This document shows, in pieces, positions 8,099-15,819 of a stretch of 64,000 bases of DNA (its first letter is position 1; the number at the start of each line of letters is the position of its first letter). Below the pieces are notes generated by a model that was not told where the DNA came from, did no database searches, and saw nothing but the letters and a program-made list of their open reading frames with translations. Source of the DNA: Nonomuraea jiangxiensis (GTDB taxonomy: Bacteria > Actinomycetota > Actinomycetes > Streptosporangiales > Streptosporangiaceae); assembly GCF_900099965.1 (NCBI RefSeq), contig NZ_FNDJ01000007.1, positions 1 through 64,000 of the forward strand, in the 5' to 3' direction. The translations under genes were made by a program, and so were the position numbers.

Positions 8099-9145
8099 TC
8101 ATCCGGCGGCGCACGCGGGCACGCTTCCCTTCCCCGTTCGCAGCGCGTCGAGCGCCAGCACGGCGTTGTGCAGCGTGTCGGCCTTGACCAGCCGGAGGCC
8201 GTCGGGCACGGCTTTCATGGCCTCGGCGCAGTTGTCGGCCGGTGTCAGGAAGACGGTCGCGCCCGAGTCTTTCGCGCCGACCATCTTCTGCGCGATCCCG
8301 CCGATCGGTCCGACCTCGCCGGCCGGGTTGATCGTGCCGGTGCCGGCGATCTTCTTGCCGCCGGTGAGCTCCCCGGGCGTGAGCTTGTCGAGTATGCCCA
8401 GCGAGAACATGAGCCCCGCGCTGGGCCCGCCCACGTCGCCGACGTTGATGTCCACGTCGAACGGGAACTTGTAGGCGCCCGTCATGGTCACGCCGACGAC
8501 GGATTGCCCCTCGGTGCCGGCCACCGTCTGCAGCGTGACGTCGAGCTTCTCCTTTCCTCTGGTGATGTTGAAGACTACGTTTTCGCCTGCTTTGTGGGAC
8601 TTGACCGTGTCGCTCACGATGTCGACGTTGCCCGCGGGCTTGCCGTCGACAGAGTTGATCACGTCGCCCTTCTGCAGCTTGCCCTCGGCCGGCTTGCCCT
8701 TCTCCGCTGCCACCACCGACACGGTCATGCCGTACGGGATCTTGAGCTCGTTGAGCGCGGCGGCCGTGGCGGAATCCTGGGAGTTGGTCATCTCGACCGA
8801 GTTTTCCTGCTCGACCTCTTTGGGGTCGCGGTCGGGCGCGAAGATCGTCTCCTGCGGGACCACCGCGACCGTGGGATCGATCCAGCCGCGCAACGCCGTC
8901 AGCAGGTCGATCTGGGCGGCGGGCCCGCCCTGGTAGGCCACCGTGACCAGGCTCAGCGCGCCGGCGGTGGGATAGGTCTCGTGCCCCTTGATCGAGATCA
9001 CGGGCTTCTTGTCGACCTCGCCGATCGTGTTCTCGGTCGGCCCGGGGCTCAGCACGACGTACGGAACCGGCCTGAACGCGCCCACGACGCCGAGCGCGAG
9101 CACGAGAAACCCCGCGAGCAGGAGGGTCAGAGCGCGTCGTGACAT
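8099..9145 (-). CDS. PDZ and Lon-type serine protease, membrane anchored (YlbL-like)
   Basis: A single N-terminal membrane anchor (about residues 4-24, ALTLLLAGFLVLALGVVGAF), a PDZ domain (about 140-220) with GDVINSVDGKPAGNVD, and a C-terminal Lon-protease fold. The catalytic Ser is in GGPSAGLMF and the Lys in GGIAQKMVGAKDSG. The active site faces outside the membrane. Family members (YlbL in Bacillus, Rv3194c in mycobacteria) are thought to act in envelope protein quality control. I use ATG 9145; an upstream GTG at 9169 would overlap the moaE stop. Spacing of 10 bases to moaE suggests a shared transcript. Length 348 aa is usual. Confidence 0.93.
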   Translation of the reverse strand: MSRRALTLLLAGFLVLALGVVGAFRPVPYVVLSPGPTENTIGEVDKKPVISIKGHETYPTAGALSLVTVAYQGGPAAQIDLLTALRGWIDPTVAVVPQETIFAPDRDPKEVEQENSVEMTNSQDSATAAALNELKIPYGMTVSVVAAEKGKPAEGKLQKGDVINSVDGKPAGNVDIVSDTVKSHKAGENVVFNITRGKEKLDVTLQTVAGTEGQSVVGVTMTGAYKFPFDVDINVGDVGGPSAGLMFSLGILDKLTPGELTGGKKIAGTGTINPAGEVGPIGGIAQKMVGAKDSGATVFLTPADNCAEAMKAVPDGLRLVKADTLHNAVLALDALRTGKGSVPACAAG

Positions 9146-9155
9146 GATGATGAGC

Positions 9156-9581
9156 TTATTCGCCGGCACCGACCCACTCGGTCGCGCCGTCGGCGAAAAG
9201 CTGGTGTTTCCAGATCGGCACCCGTGCCTTGAGGTCGTCGATCAGCCTGCGCGCGGCCTGGAACGCCTCGTCCCGGTGCGGCGCGGCGACCGCGACGACG
9301 ACGGCGGCCTCGCCCAGCTCCAGGTCGCCCACGCGGTGGACGGCGGCCAGCGCCGTCACGGGGAAGTCGGCGGCCACCTTCTCGGCCACCTGCCGCAGCT
9401 CGGCCTCCGCCGAGGGGTGCGCAGAGTAGGAGAGTTCGGTGACCTGCTTGCCATGGTCCTGCTCGCGCACGGTGCCCACGAAGAACACGGTGCCGCCGGC
9501 GGCGTGGTCGCCCACGGCGGCCAGCACCTCGTCCACGGAGAGCGGGGTGTCGCGAATGCCGAGCAACCGGATGACGTCCAC
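9156..9581 (-). CDS. moaE: MoaE, molybdopterin synthase catalytic subunit
   Basis: The large subunit of molybdopterin synthase, which with thiocarboxylated MoaD inserts the dithiolene sulfurs into precursor Z during molybdenum cofactor synthesis. The 141-aa protein has the family segments GGTVFFVGTVREQDHG, AVHRVGDLELGEAAVVV and AAPHRDEAFQAAR; the conserved lysine lies in RVPIWKHQ. No moaD is adjacent. The sulfur donor system could include MoeZ, encoded at 47667-48848. Cytoplasmic. Its stop is just upstream of the PDZ protease gene. Confidence 0.94.
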   Translation of the reverse strand: MDVIRLLGIRDTPLSVDEVLAAVGDHAAGGTVFFVGTVREQDHGKQVTELSYSAHPSAEAELRQVAEKVAADFPVTALAAVHRVGDLELGEAAVVVAVAAPHRDEAFQAARRLIDDLKARVPIWKHQLFADGATEWVGAGE

Positions 9582-9682
9582 GCAAAGAGCCTACCAACAT
9601 CAACGCCGCCCGCCGCCTTGCCCCTTGCCGTCATGCCTGGTCAAGGGCATGACTGCAGCCCAGCCGGCAGTTCGCGGCGGGC

Positions 9683-10771
9683 TTACTGGCGGCGCTTCTT
9701 GCGCACCTGGCGGACGATCGCGGCGGTGCCGATGACGGCGACGGTGGCTCCGGCGGCGGTGAGCGTGGCCTCCTTGACGGGAAGCCGGCGGCCGACCACG
9801 GTCGTCCTGTTCTCGCGCAGTTCGAGCAGCTGCTCGAACGCGGCCTCGTTGGTCCAGACGGGCTTCCAGCCGGCCTCGCGGAGCGTCGTGCATTCGACGA
9901 CCCACGGGTAGACGACGTAGTGCAGGTCCGTGGCCGGGGCAGGGGTGATGCCGAGCCGGTGCAGCCGCTGCGCCGTGCCGAACGTCAGCCCCGCGGGCAG
10001 CTCGAACCTGCGCAGGCCCGACATCTCCTCGACCTGCTCCTGCTCCATCCACCCGTCGGAGCCGACCGCCACCACGCCGGTCACGACGCCGCGCGCGGCC
10101 AGGTCCAGGGCCGAGACCAGGTCCTCGACGTGGCAGAACTGCCAGTGCGGGTTGCAGCCCTTGACCGTCAGGAGCCGGGGGGACTCGAAGTGCCGGGTGA
10201 TCACCGTGTCGACGCCGGGACCGACGACCGCGGCCGGGCGCAGCACGGTGACCTCCAGGCCGGGGTGGCTGCGCAGTGACCTGCGTACGAGGGACTCGAT
10301 CTCCAGGAAGTCGCCCACGAGCCCGGTGTCGGGCTCGGCGGCCACCGGGGCGTCCTCGGGCAGCGGGATCTCGTTGTCGGGCGCGGCGCCGTACACCATG
10401 GCGCTCGTCACCAGCACGACACGCCGCACGCGGGCGGCGGCGCTGGCCGTCAGCACGGTCTGGGCGGCCCGCAGGTTGTACGCCCGGCGCTCCCCCGGGT
10501 CGGAATCGACCGCGTAGTCGCCCGCCAGGTGGACGATGACGTCGATGTCGGAGATCCGGTTCGCCAAGAGCGGATCTCGTACGTCGATGACTCTCCACGT
10601 GGCTTCCCGAACGTCGCCGCGCTGATCGTCGATGGCCACCACTCTGCGGAAATCCGCGGCCGATACGAGCTTCGTGAGCAGCTCGCGGCCGATTCCTGAG
10701 GCCGCCCCCGTGACAGCTACGACGGGTTGGCGCGGGCGTTTCGAGGTAGGCACCAGGTCCTCACTTTGCAC
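9683..10771 (-). CDS. Extended SDR, NAD-dependent epimerase/dehydratase-like
   Basis: A Rossmann-fold protein of 362 aa with the nucleotide site VTGAASGIGREL near residue 20 and the later SDR elements IDVIVHLAGDYAVDS and VVLVTSAMVYGAA. The active-site region has YGAA in place of the usual YxxxK, so the catalytic Tyr/Lys pair is not obvious and the reaction cannot be named. The last 25 residues hold a hydrophobic stretch followed by RQVRKKRRQ, suggesting a C-terminal tail anchor. The start is GTG 10771 with GGCGGA upstream; a GTG at 10753 after GTGAGGA is an equally good choice. Divergent from the zincin_2 gene. Confidence 0.8.
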   Translation of the reverse strand: MQSEDLVPTSKRPRQPVVAVTGAASGIGRELLTKLVSAADFRRVVAIDDQRGDVREATWRVIDVRDPLLANRISDIDVIVHLAGDYAVDSDPGERRAYNLRAAQTVLTASAAARVRRVVLVTSAMVYGAAPDNEIPLPEDAPVAAEPDTGLVGDFLEIESLVRRSLRSHPGLEVTVLRPAAVVGPGVDTVITRHFESPRLLTVKGCNPHWQFCHVEDLVSALDLAARGVVTGVVAVGSDGWMEQEQVEEMSGLRRFELPAGLTFGTAQRLHRLGITPAPATDLHYVVYPWVVECTTLREAGWKPVWTNEAAFEQLLELRENRTTVVGRRLPVKEATLTAAGATVAVIGTAAIVRQVRKKRRQ

Positions 10772-10835
10772 TGATCCGCCGTAGGACGACTAACGTGGCG
10801 GATGTGGACTCCTCCATCCTGCACGAGGTAGAGCG

Positions 10836-12089
10836 GTGACTGACCTGCCAGGTCGCGAAAACGACCCTAACGAGAACCCGTTCGCCATGTTCGGCGACCC
10901 TGAGCAGATGGCTCAGGCGATGCGCCAGTTCGCCGACATGCTGTCGGCGCCTCAGGGTTCCGGCCCTGTCAACTGGGACATGGCGAAGAACATCGCCCGG
11001 CACGCCGTGGTCGCCCAGGGCGACCCGAGCGTCATGGAAGGCGAGCGACGCCAGATCGTGGAGGCGCTCAGCCTGGCCGACCTGTGGCTCAACGAGGCGA
11101 CCACGCTGCCCAGCGGCGTGTCCGCCCCGCAGGCCTGGAGCCGGTCCGAGTGGATCGAGAACACGGTCCCGGTTTGGCGAAAGCTTTGCGAACCCATCGC
11201 CGCGCGCATGGTCGAGACCATGGGCGGCGCCCTCGGCGGCTCCGGCCTGCCTCCGGAGGCGCAGCAGATGGCCGGCCCGCTGATGGGCATGCTGAGGCAG
11301 ATGGGCGGCATGATGGTGGGCCAGCAGATCGGCCAGGCCATCGGCTCGCTGGCGCGCGAGGTGATCGGCACGACCGACATCGGCCTGCCGCTGTCCGACA
11401 CGGCCGCGCTGCTGCCCGGCGGCATCGCCTCGTTCAGCCAGGGTCTGGAGATCCCGGCCGACGAGATCAGGCTCTACCTGGCGCTGCGCGAGGCCGCGCA
11501 CCACCGGTTGTTCCAGCACGTCCCGTGGCTGCGCTCGCACCTGCTGGGAGCGGTCGAGGAATATGCCAAGGGCATCACGGTCGACACCTCCGCGCTGGAG
11601 GAGCAGATCCGCGGTCTCGACATCAACAACCCGGCGGCCATCCAGGAGGCGCTGAGCGGGGGCAACCTGCTCAAGCCCGAGGAGACCGAGCGGCAGAAGG
11701 CCGCCCTGTCGCGCCTGGAGACGATGCTCGCCCTGGTCGAGGGGTGGGTGGCCACGGTGGTCGACCGGGCCGCCGAGGGCAAGCTGCCCTCGGCCATGGC
11801 GCTGGCGGAGACCGTACGCCGGCGCAGGGCCACCGGTGGGCCGGCCGAGGTGACGTTCGGGACGCTGGTGGGGCTGGAGTTGCGGCCCCGGCGGTTGCGC
11901 GAGGCGGCGGCGCTGTGGCGGTCGCTGGAGAGCGCGCGCGGGATCGACGGGCGCGACGCGCTGTGGGGTCACCCCGACCTCATGCCGACGGCCGACGACC
12001 TCGACGACCCCGAGGCGTTCGTACGCGGTGAGGCGGCCTGGGACATCTCGCAGCTGGAGGACAAGCCCGGCGAGGACGACGAGAGTTGA
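10836..12089 (+). CDS. Zincin_2 (DUF2342) putative zinc metallohydrolase
   Basis: A 417-aa member of the actinobacterial zincin_2/DUF2342 family, called a coenzyme F420 biosynthesis-associated or zinc-dependent metalloprotease in databases. The signature ALREAAHHRLFQHVPWL has H222/H223 and H228. A Met/Gly-rich stretch (about 125-175) precedes it. The GTG start at 10836 follows GAGG. The mycobacterial counterpart is Rv3195, also divergent from the upstream genes. Actual substrate unknown. Its stop overlaps the start of the downstream NUDIX gene, so the two are co-translated. Confidence 0.88.
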   Translation: MTDLPGRENDPNENPFAMFGDPEQMAQAMRQFADMLSAPQGSGPVNWDMAKNIARHAVVAQGDPSVMEGERRQIVEALSLADLWLNEATTLPSGVSAPQAWSRSEWIENTVPVWRKLCEPIAARMVETMGGALGGSGLPPEAQQMAGPLMGMLRQMGGMMVGQQIGQAIGSLAREVIGTTDIGLPLSDTAALLPGGIASFSQGLEIPADEIRLYLALREAAHHRLFQHVPWLRSHLLGAVEEYAKGITVDTSALEEQIRGLDINNPAAIQEALSGGNLLKPEETERQKAALSRLETMLALVEGWVATVVDRAAEGKLPSAMALAETVRRRRATGGPAEVTFGTLVGLELRPRRLREAAALWRSLESARGIDGRDALWGHPDLMPTADDLDDPEAFVRGEAAWDISQLEDKPGEDDES

Positions 12090-12646
12090 GCCTGCACCGC
12101 GACGCGGTGGCGGTTCTGTCCGCCTGGACCGCGCCCACGCCCGAGGAAGAGGGCCTGCGGACGGAGTTCTTGCACCATTTGCGGTCGTACGAGAATGCGA
12201 TGTTGCGGGAGTGTGTGCCCGGGCATCTGACGGCGACGACGGCAGTGTTGTCGCATGACGGCTCGCAGGTGCTGCTCACGCTGCATCCGAAGGCGAAGAT
12301 GTGGCTGCCGATGGGTGGCCACTGCGAAATTTCCGACATGTCGCTCGCGGAGGTGGCTCTGCGGGAGGCACGGGAGGAGTCGGGAATTTCCGGCCTTGAG
12401 CTGCTGCCGGGACCGCTCGCGGTGGACAAGCACGCCGTGTGGTGCCATCCGCCGCGGAGCTGGCATCTCGACGTCGAATACGCGGCCGTGGCTCCCCCTG
12501 GGGCCGAGGCGGTGATCAGCGACGAGTCCCTGGACCTGCGCTGGTTCCCGGTCGACGACATCCCCGAACCCTCCGACGAGGCGACGCGGCGCCTGGCCTC
12601 ACGTGGCCGGAGCCTGCTTATTACGGGCTCACACGCGTACGGCTAG
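12086..12646 (+). CDS. NUDIX hydrolase
   Basis: A 186-aa NUDIX protein that would hydrolyse a nucleoside diphosphate linked to another group, using Mg2+. The Nudix box is at about residues 72-94: GHCEISDMSLAEVALREA followed by REESGI, which keeps the REUXEEXGU core. Substrate cannot be read from sequence. The start is TTG 12086, inside the TTGA overlap with the upstream zincin_2 stop, so translation is coupled; an ATG start is not available nearby in frame before the conserved region. Confidence 0.88.
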   Translation: MSLHRDAVAVLSAWTAPTPEEEGLRTEFLHHLRSYENAMLRECVPGHLTATTAVLSHDGSQVLLTLHPKAKMWLPMGGHCEISDMSLAEVALREAREESGISGLELLPGPLAVDKHAVWCHPPRSWHLDVEYAAVAPPGAEAVISDESLDLRWFPVDDIPEPSDEATRRLASRGRSLLITGSHAYG

Positions 12647-12680
12647 AGTCCGCTTGCGTCGTTCCAAAATAGGGGGTTGC

Positions 12681-13676
12681 GTGGAGGAAACTGCCGTTGG
12701 CGGCACGATCGTGACGCCCGTCCGGAAGCGACGCAAGTTTCCCGCTGCCACGGTGACGTGGCTGGCCGTGACGCCCTTCGCGGCGTGGGCGGTGGCACGG
12801 GTGGCCGGGCTGGAGCGGGGTTCGCTGCCGACGCAGCTCATGACCGCGACCCCGTACGCGGCGGCCGGCTCGCTGGTCCCCCTGCTGATCGCCGCGGTCG
12901 GGCGACGGCGTGCCGCCACCGCCGTCGCGCTGCTGGCCACGGCCGCGCTGGGGTTCAGCGTGCTGCCCAGGGCGCTCGGCACGGCGGAGGCCGCGACCGG
13001 CAGGCCGTTCCGGGTCATGACGATGAACATGCTGTTCGGCCGGGCCGACCCCGCGACCATCATGCAGCTGGTACGCGAGTTCTCCCCGGACGTGCTGAGC
13101 ACGCAGGAACTGACCCCCGGGGCCGTGGCCGACCTGGACGCGGCCGGGCTCAAGGAGCTGATGCCGTACCGCGTGCTGCAGGACGAGTGGAACGCCAGGG
13201 GGAGCGGGCTCTACTCCAAGCACCCGCTGCAGGAGATCGCGAACGTGATGCCGCCGGTCGGGCACCACATGCCGGGGGCGATGATCTCGTTGCCCGGCGG
13301 GGATCCGATCGAGTTCATCGACGCGCATCCGTTTCCGCCGCTGGGCGGGCAGGTCGTCAACTGGAACGAGGCACTGGCGGCGTTCCCCTCGGCCTCGCCC
13401 GACCGGGTGCGGGTCATCGCGGGTGACTTCAACGCCTCGCTCGACCACGCCGCCATGCGCGGGCTGCTGTCGCGTGGCTACAAGGACGCGGCCGACCAGG
13501 TGGGGGCCGGGCTCATTCCGACGTGGCCGGCCAACAAGCGGGTGCCGCCGATGATCACCATCGATCACGTGCTGGTGGACCGGCGGGTGGGGGTGCAGGA
13601 GGTCAGCGTGCGTGACGTGCCGGGGACCGACCACCGGGCCGTGCTGGCCGAGCTCACCGTGCCCAGAACCGTGTAG
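12681..13676 (+). CDS. Membrane-anchored endonuclease/exonuclease/phosphatase-family protein
   Basis: A 331-aa protein of the EEP superfamily (DNase I, sphingomyelinase and inositol phosphatase fold). Three hydrophobic segments (about 17-105) anchor it; the catalytic domain then lies outside. Key motifs are FRVMTMNMLFG (Asn), VLSTQELTP (metal-binding Glu), VIAGDFNASLDH (Asp/Asn) and GTDHRAVLAEL (Asp-His). GTG 12681 is chosen because AGGGGG lies four bases upstream; longer upstream frames have no ribosome binding site. Substrate could be nucleic acid or a phosphoester lipid. Convergent with the next gene, with only two bases between the stops. Confidence 0.88.
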   Translation: MEETAVGGTIVTPVRKRRKFPAATVTWLAVTPFAAWAVARVAGLERGSLPTQLMTATPYAAAGSLVPLLIAAVGRRRAATAVALLATAALGFSVLPRALGTAEAATGRPFRVMTMNMLFGRADPATIMQLVREFSPDVLSTQELTPGAVADLDAAGLKELMPYRVLQDEWNARGSGLYSKHPLQEIANVMPPVGHHMPGAMISLPGGDPIEFIDAHPFPPLGGQVVNWNEALAAFPSASPDRVRVIAGDFNASLDHAAMRGLLSRGYKDAADQVGAGLIPTWPANKRVPPMITIDHVLVDRRVGVQEVSVRDVPGTDHRAVLAELTVPRTV

Positions 13677-13678
13677 CT

Positions 13679-14263
13679 CTATCGGGACGTGAGCAGGGCT
13701 CTGGTGTTGTCCCAGCCTTCGAGACCGGGGTCCAGGCGCTGGACGTCTTCGTGGGTGCGCAGGCGGTGCCAGCCCGGGGTGGTGGCCACCCTTCTGGGGC
13801 CCGGGGCCTGGGCGCGCAGTGTCGCCACCAGGTCTCTGTCGTCCAGGTCGGGGTCGGCCCAGGAAGGGGCGGGGAGCGCGCAGGCCAAAGCCACGGCGCC
13901 GCCGTGCTCCGCGGGGCAGACGGTGATCTCGGCCCTGCCGAGCTCCCTGAACAGCTTGCCGACCAGCAGGGCCGGCAGGTCGGGGGCGTCGGCGGCGATG
14001 ACGGCGACCTGGTCGGCCTGGAGGCGGGCCAGGGTGACCTTCAGTGGCTCGTCGTCCTCGATCGCGATGATCTCGGTGCCCGGCCAGACGATCTCGTCCA
14101 GACCGGGGACGCTGGTGATCAGGACGGGGGTGACGAGTTCGAGGCCCGCGACCATCTCGTAGGTGTCCTCGGCCACCGCCTCCAGGAACTCCCCCGGGTC
14201 CACGCCTGGGGGTGCGGCTTGTGCCATGTGCTGTCGTACGAGGACCGCGGCGATGCGCGTCAA
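13679..14263 (-). CDS. GT-A-fold nucleotidyltransferase-like protein
   Basis: A 194-aa protein with the look of a GT-A / MobA-like fold: a regular alternation of strands and helices and the segment AVIAADAPDLPALLVGKL, where an Asp-x-Pro-Asp-Leu pattern resembles the metal-binding site of DUF2064 and guanylyltransferase relatives. The N-terminal signature loop (LAGGxSxRxG) is absent, so nucleotide binding is unsure. TTG 14263 is favoured because GGAGG lies four bases upstream and it overlaps the preceding stop (TTGA); GTG 14266 is also possible. Co-translated with the YgjP-like gene. Function uncertain. Confidence 0.6.
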   Translation of the reverse strand: MTRIAAVLVRQHMAQAAPPGVDPGEFLEAVAEDTYEMVAGLELVTPVLITSVPGLDEIVWPGTEIIAIEDDEPLKVTLARLQADQVAVIAADAPDLPALLVGKLFRELGRAEITVCPAEHGGAVALACALPAPSWADPDLDDRDLVATLRAQAPGPRRVATTPGWHRLRTHEDVQRLDPGLEGWDNTRALLTSR

Positions 14264-14775
14264 CACTCCTCCGGTGCCGTGTGGGCCGCCGCGGAGAAGC
14301 CTTCGAGAAACCCGCGTGCCCGCTCCGCCTTGGGATACTGTTCTACCAGCGCCCAGAACTTGGCCCCGTGGCTGGGCACCAGCAGGTGCACGAGCTCGTG
14401 GATGATCACGTAGTTGATGACCCATTCGGGCAGGCCCTTGAGCCTGGTCGAGATCCTGATCGTGCCGTTCTCCGGGGTGCACGAGCCCCAGCGGTGCTGC
14501 TGGTTGTCGACCCAGCGGACGCTGACGGGCTCCGGCTCGCCGTCGAGATATCTGGCCGAAAGCTCCCTTGCCCGCTCCAGCAGGGCCTCGTCGGTCGGGC
14601 GTCGCCGGCGTTCCTTGGCTGCCAGCCGATCCAGCATCCGGCTCACCCATTCATCCGCGTCTTCGCCACTTAGCCAGGCGGGCAGGAGCACGATCGTTTT
14701 GTCGCCGTCGCGGTAGGCGGAGACCGTACGCCGGCGACGAGAACTGCGACGAACCTCGACTGTCTCGGGGGGCAC
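14260..14775 (-). CDS. YgjP-like M48-type zinc metallopeptidase domain protein
   Basis: A 171-aa protein of the YgjP/DUF45 family with the zinc site NYVIIHELVHLLVPSHGAKFW: two His and a Glu in HELVH and the third ligand in SHGAKFW. The upstream segment VRWVDNQQHRWGSCTPENGTI is the usual family hallmark. The N-terminus is Arg-rich. No signal peptide, so cytoplasmic. Family length is normally 160-240 aa. Role unknown; the family is often annotated as a metal-dependent hydrolase. It is the first gene of a two-gene unit with the GT-A-like protein. Confidence 0.88.
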   Translation of the reverse strand: MPPETVEVRRSSRRRRTVSAYRDGDKTIVLLPAWLSGEDADEWVSRMLDRLAAKERRRRPTDEALLERARELSARYLDGEPEPVSVRWVDNQQHRWGSCTPENGTIRISTRLKGLPEWVINYVIIHELVHLLVPSHGAKFWALVEQYPKAERARGFLEGFSAAAHTAPEEC

Positions 14776-14842
14776 ATATGCACGTTAGCCGAGACTGACG
14801 GAATTCCACAGGGGGCGGACGTTGTATCTGCTGGTCAGATGA

Positions 14843-15625
14843 TTAAGAGCCGGTGAATTTGGGCATGCGCCTTTCCCGATGGGCGGCGAGGCCCTCCATC
14901 ATGTCAGATGATGCCATGGTCACGGGCTGAGCCAGAGATTCCCACCTCAGCGCGGCTTCCAGGTCTTGATGATCCTGGTTCAGGGCTACTTTGGTGAGCC
15001 TTGTGGCAATGGGGGCGTTGTGGGCGATCTTCCCGGCGATCTCCCGTACTTGCGGCATCAGATCATTTCTGGGGAAAGAATCATTTACCAGACCTTTAAC
15101 GGCGGCTTCCGCTCCCGTGAAGGCGCGCCCCGTCAGGAGCATCTCCCGGGCCAGTCCGGCGCCCGCCCTCCTGGGCAGCAGGTACGTCGCCGCCATACCC
15201 GGGTGCAGGCCCAGCGACGTGAACGGGGCCAGCAGCTTGGCGTCGTCGGCGGCGTACACGAGGTCGCAGGCCAGCGCCAGGCACAGACCCGCGCCCACGG
15301 CCGGGCCGTTGACGGCGGCGATCGTCGGGATCTCGAGCTCGGTGATCGCCAGCCAGGTGCGGTAGAAGGTCAGCATCCGGTCACGCAGCGGGGACACGAC
15401 CTCCGCGCCGCGCTCACCGATCCACGTCAGGTCGCCACCCGAGGAGAACGCGGTCCCCGCCCCGGTGACGACGACACAGCGGGCGTCGCGGTCGGCGGCG
15501 AGATCGGACATGGTCTGCCGCCACTGGGCGGTCATGGCGTCGGTCATGGCGTTGCGCCGGTCGGGGTGGTTGAGGGTGAGGAGTACGACTCCGTCGTCTG
15601 CGCGGTCAACCAGGAGCTCGCTCAT
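14843..15625 (-). CDS. Enoyl-CoA hydratase/isomerase family protein
   Basis: A 260-aa crotonase-fold enzyme. Family features are LTLNHPDRRNAMTDAM, the oxyanion-hole loop GTAFSSGGDLTWIG, and AAVNGPAVGAGLCLALACDL. In the second catalytic region the sequence is LHPGMAATYLLPRRAGAGLA, keeping neither of the two Glu of a classical hydratase in an obvious way, so isomerase or hydrolase activity is possible. I place the start at ATG 15625; the longer upstream frame covers the intergenic region with DnaA boxes and lacks crotonase similarity. Single gene. Substrate unknown. Confidence 0.88.
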   Translation of the reverse strand: MSELLVDRADDGVVLLTLNHPDRRNAMTDAMTAQWRQTMSDLAADRDARCVVVTGAGTAFSSGGDLTWIGERGAEVVSPLRDRMLTFYRTWLAITELEIPTIAAVNGPAVGAGLCLALACDLVYAADDAKLLAPFTSLGLHPGMAATYLLPRRAGAGLAREMLLTGRAFTGAEAAVKGLVNDSFPRNDLMPQVREIAGKIAHNAPIATRLTKVALNQDHQDLEAALRWESLAQPVTMASSDMMEGLAAHRERRMPKFTGS

Positions 15626-15728
15626 GCGGGGAAGCGTATCCGGGGGTGGTGAACGGTGGCTTGCCGGCGTGCACCCCTCGAAACGCGACCTCAGCCTTTC
15701 GCTTGGTCGTATCGATGTGTCCCGGTGT

Positions 15729-15767
15729 TCGTCCACAGGGCGAGCCATGTGGGCGGAGTTATCCACA
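15729..15767 (+). promoter_or_regulatory. Two DnaA-box-like sites
   Basis: TTATCCACA (15759-15767) is a perfect classical DnaA box, and TCGTCCACA (15729-15737) differs by one base from the high-GC actinobacterial form TTGTCCACA. They are in the same orientation, 30 bases apart start to start, in the promoter region between the enoyl-CoA hydratase and the E1-like gene. There is no AT-rich unwinding element, so this is not an origin. It could be a DnaA regulatory or titration site, or chance. Confidence 0.4.
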
Positions 15768-15819
15768 GCACCGGCCGAACCGGCTCGGGATCTTGCTTTG
15801 ACGTGGAAACCTTCCCGCC

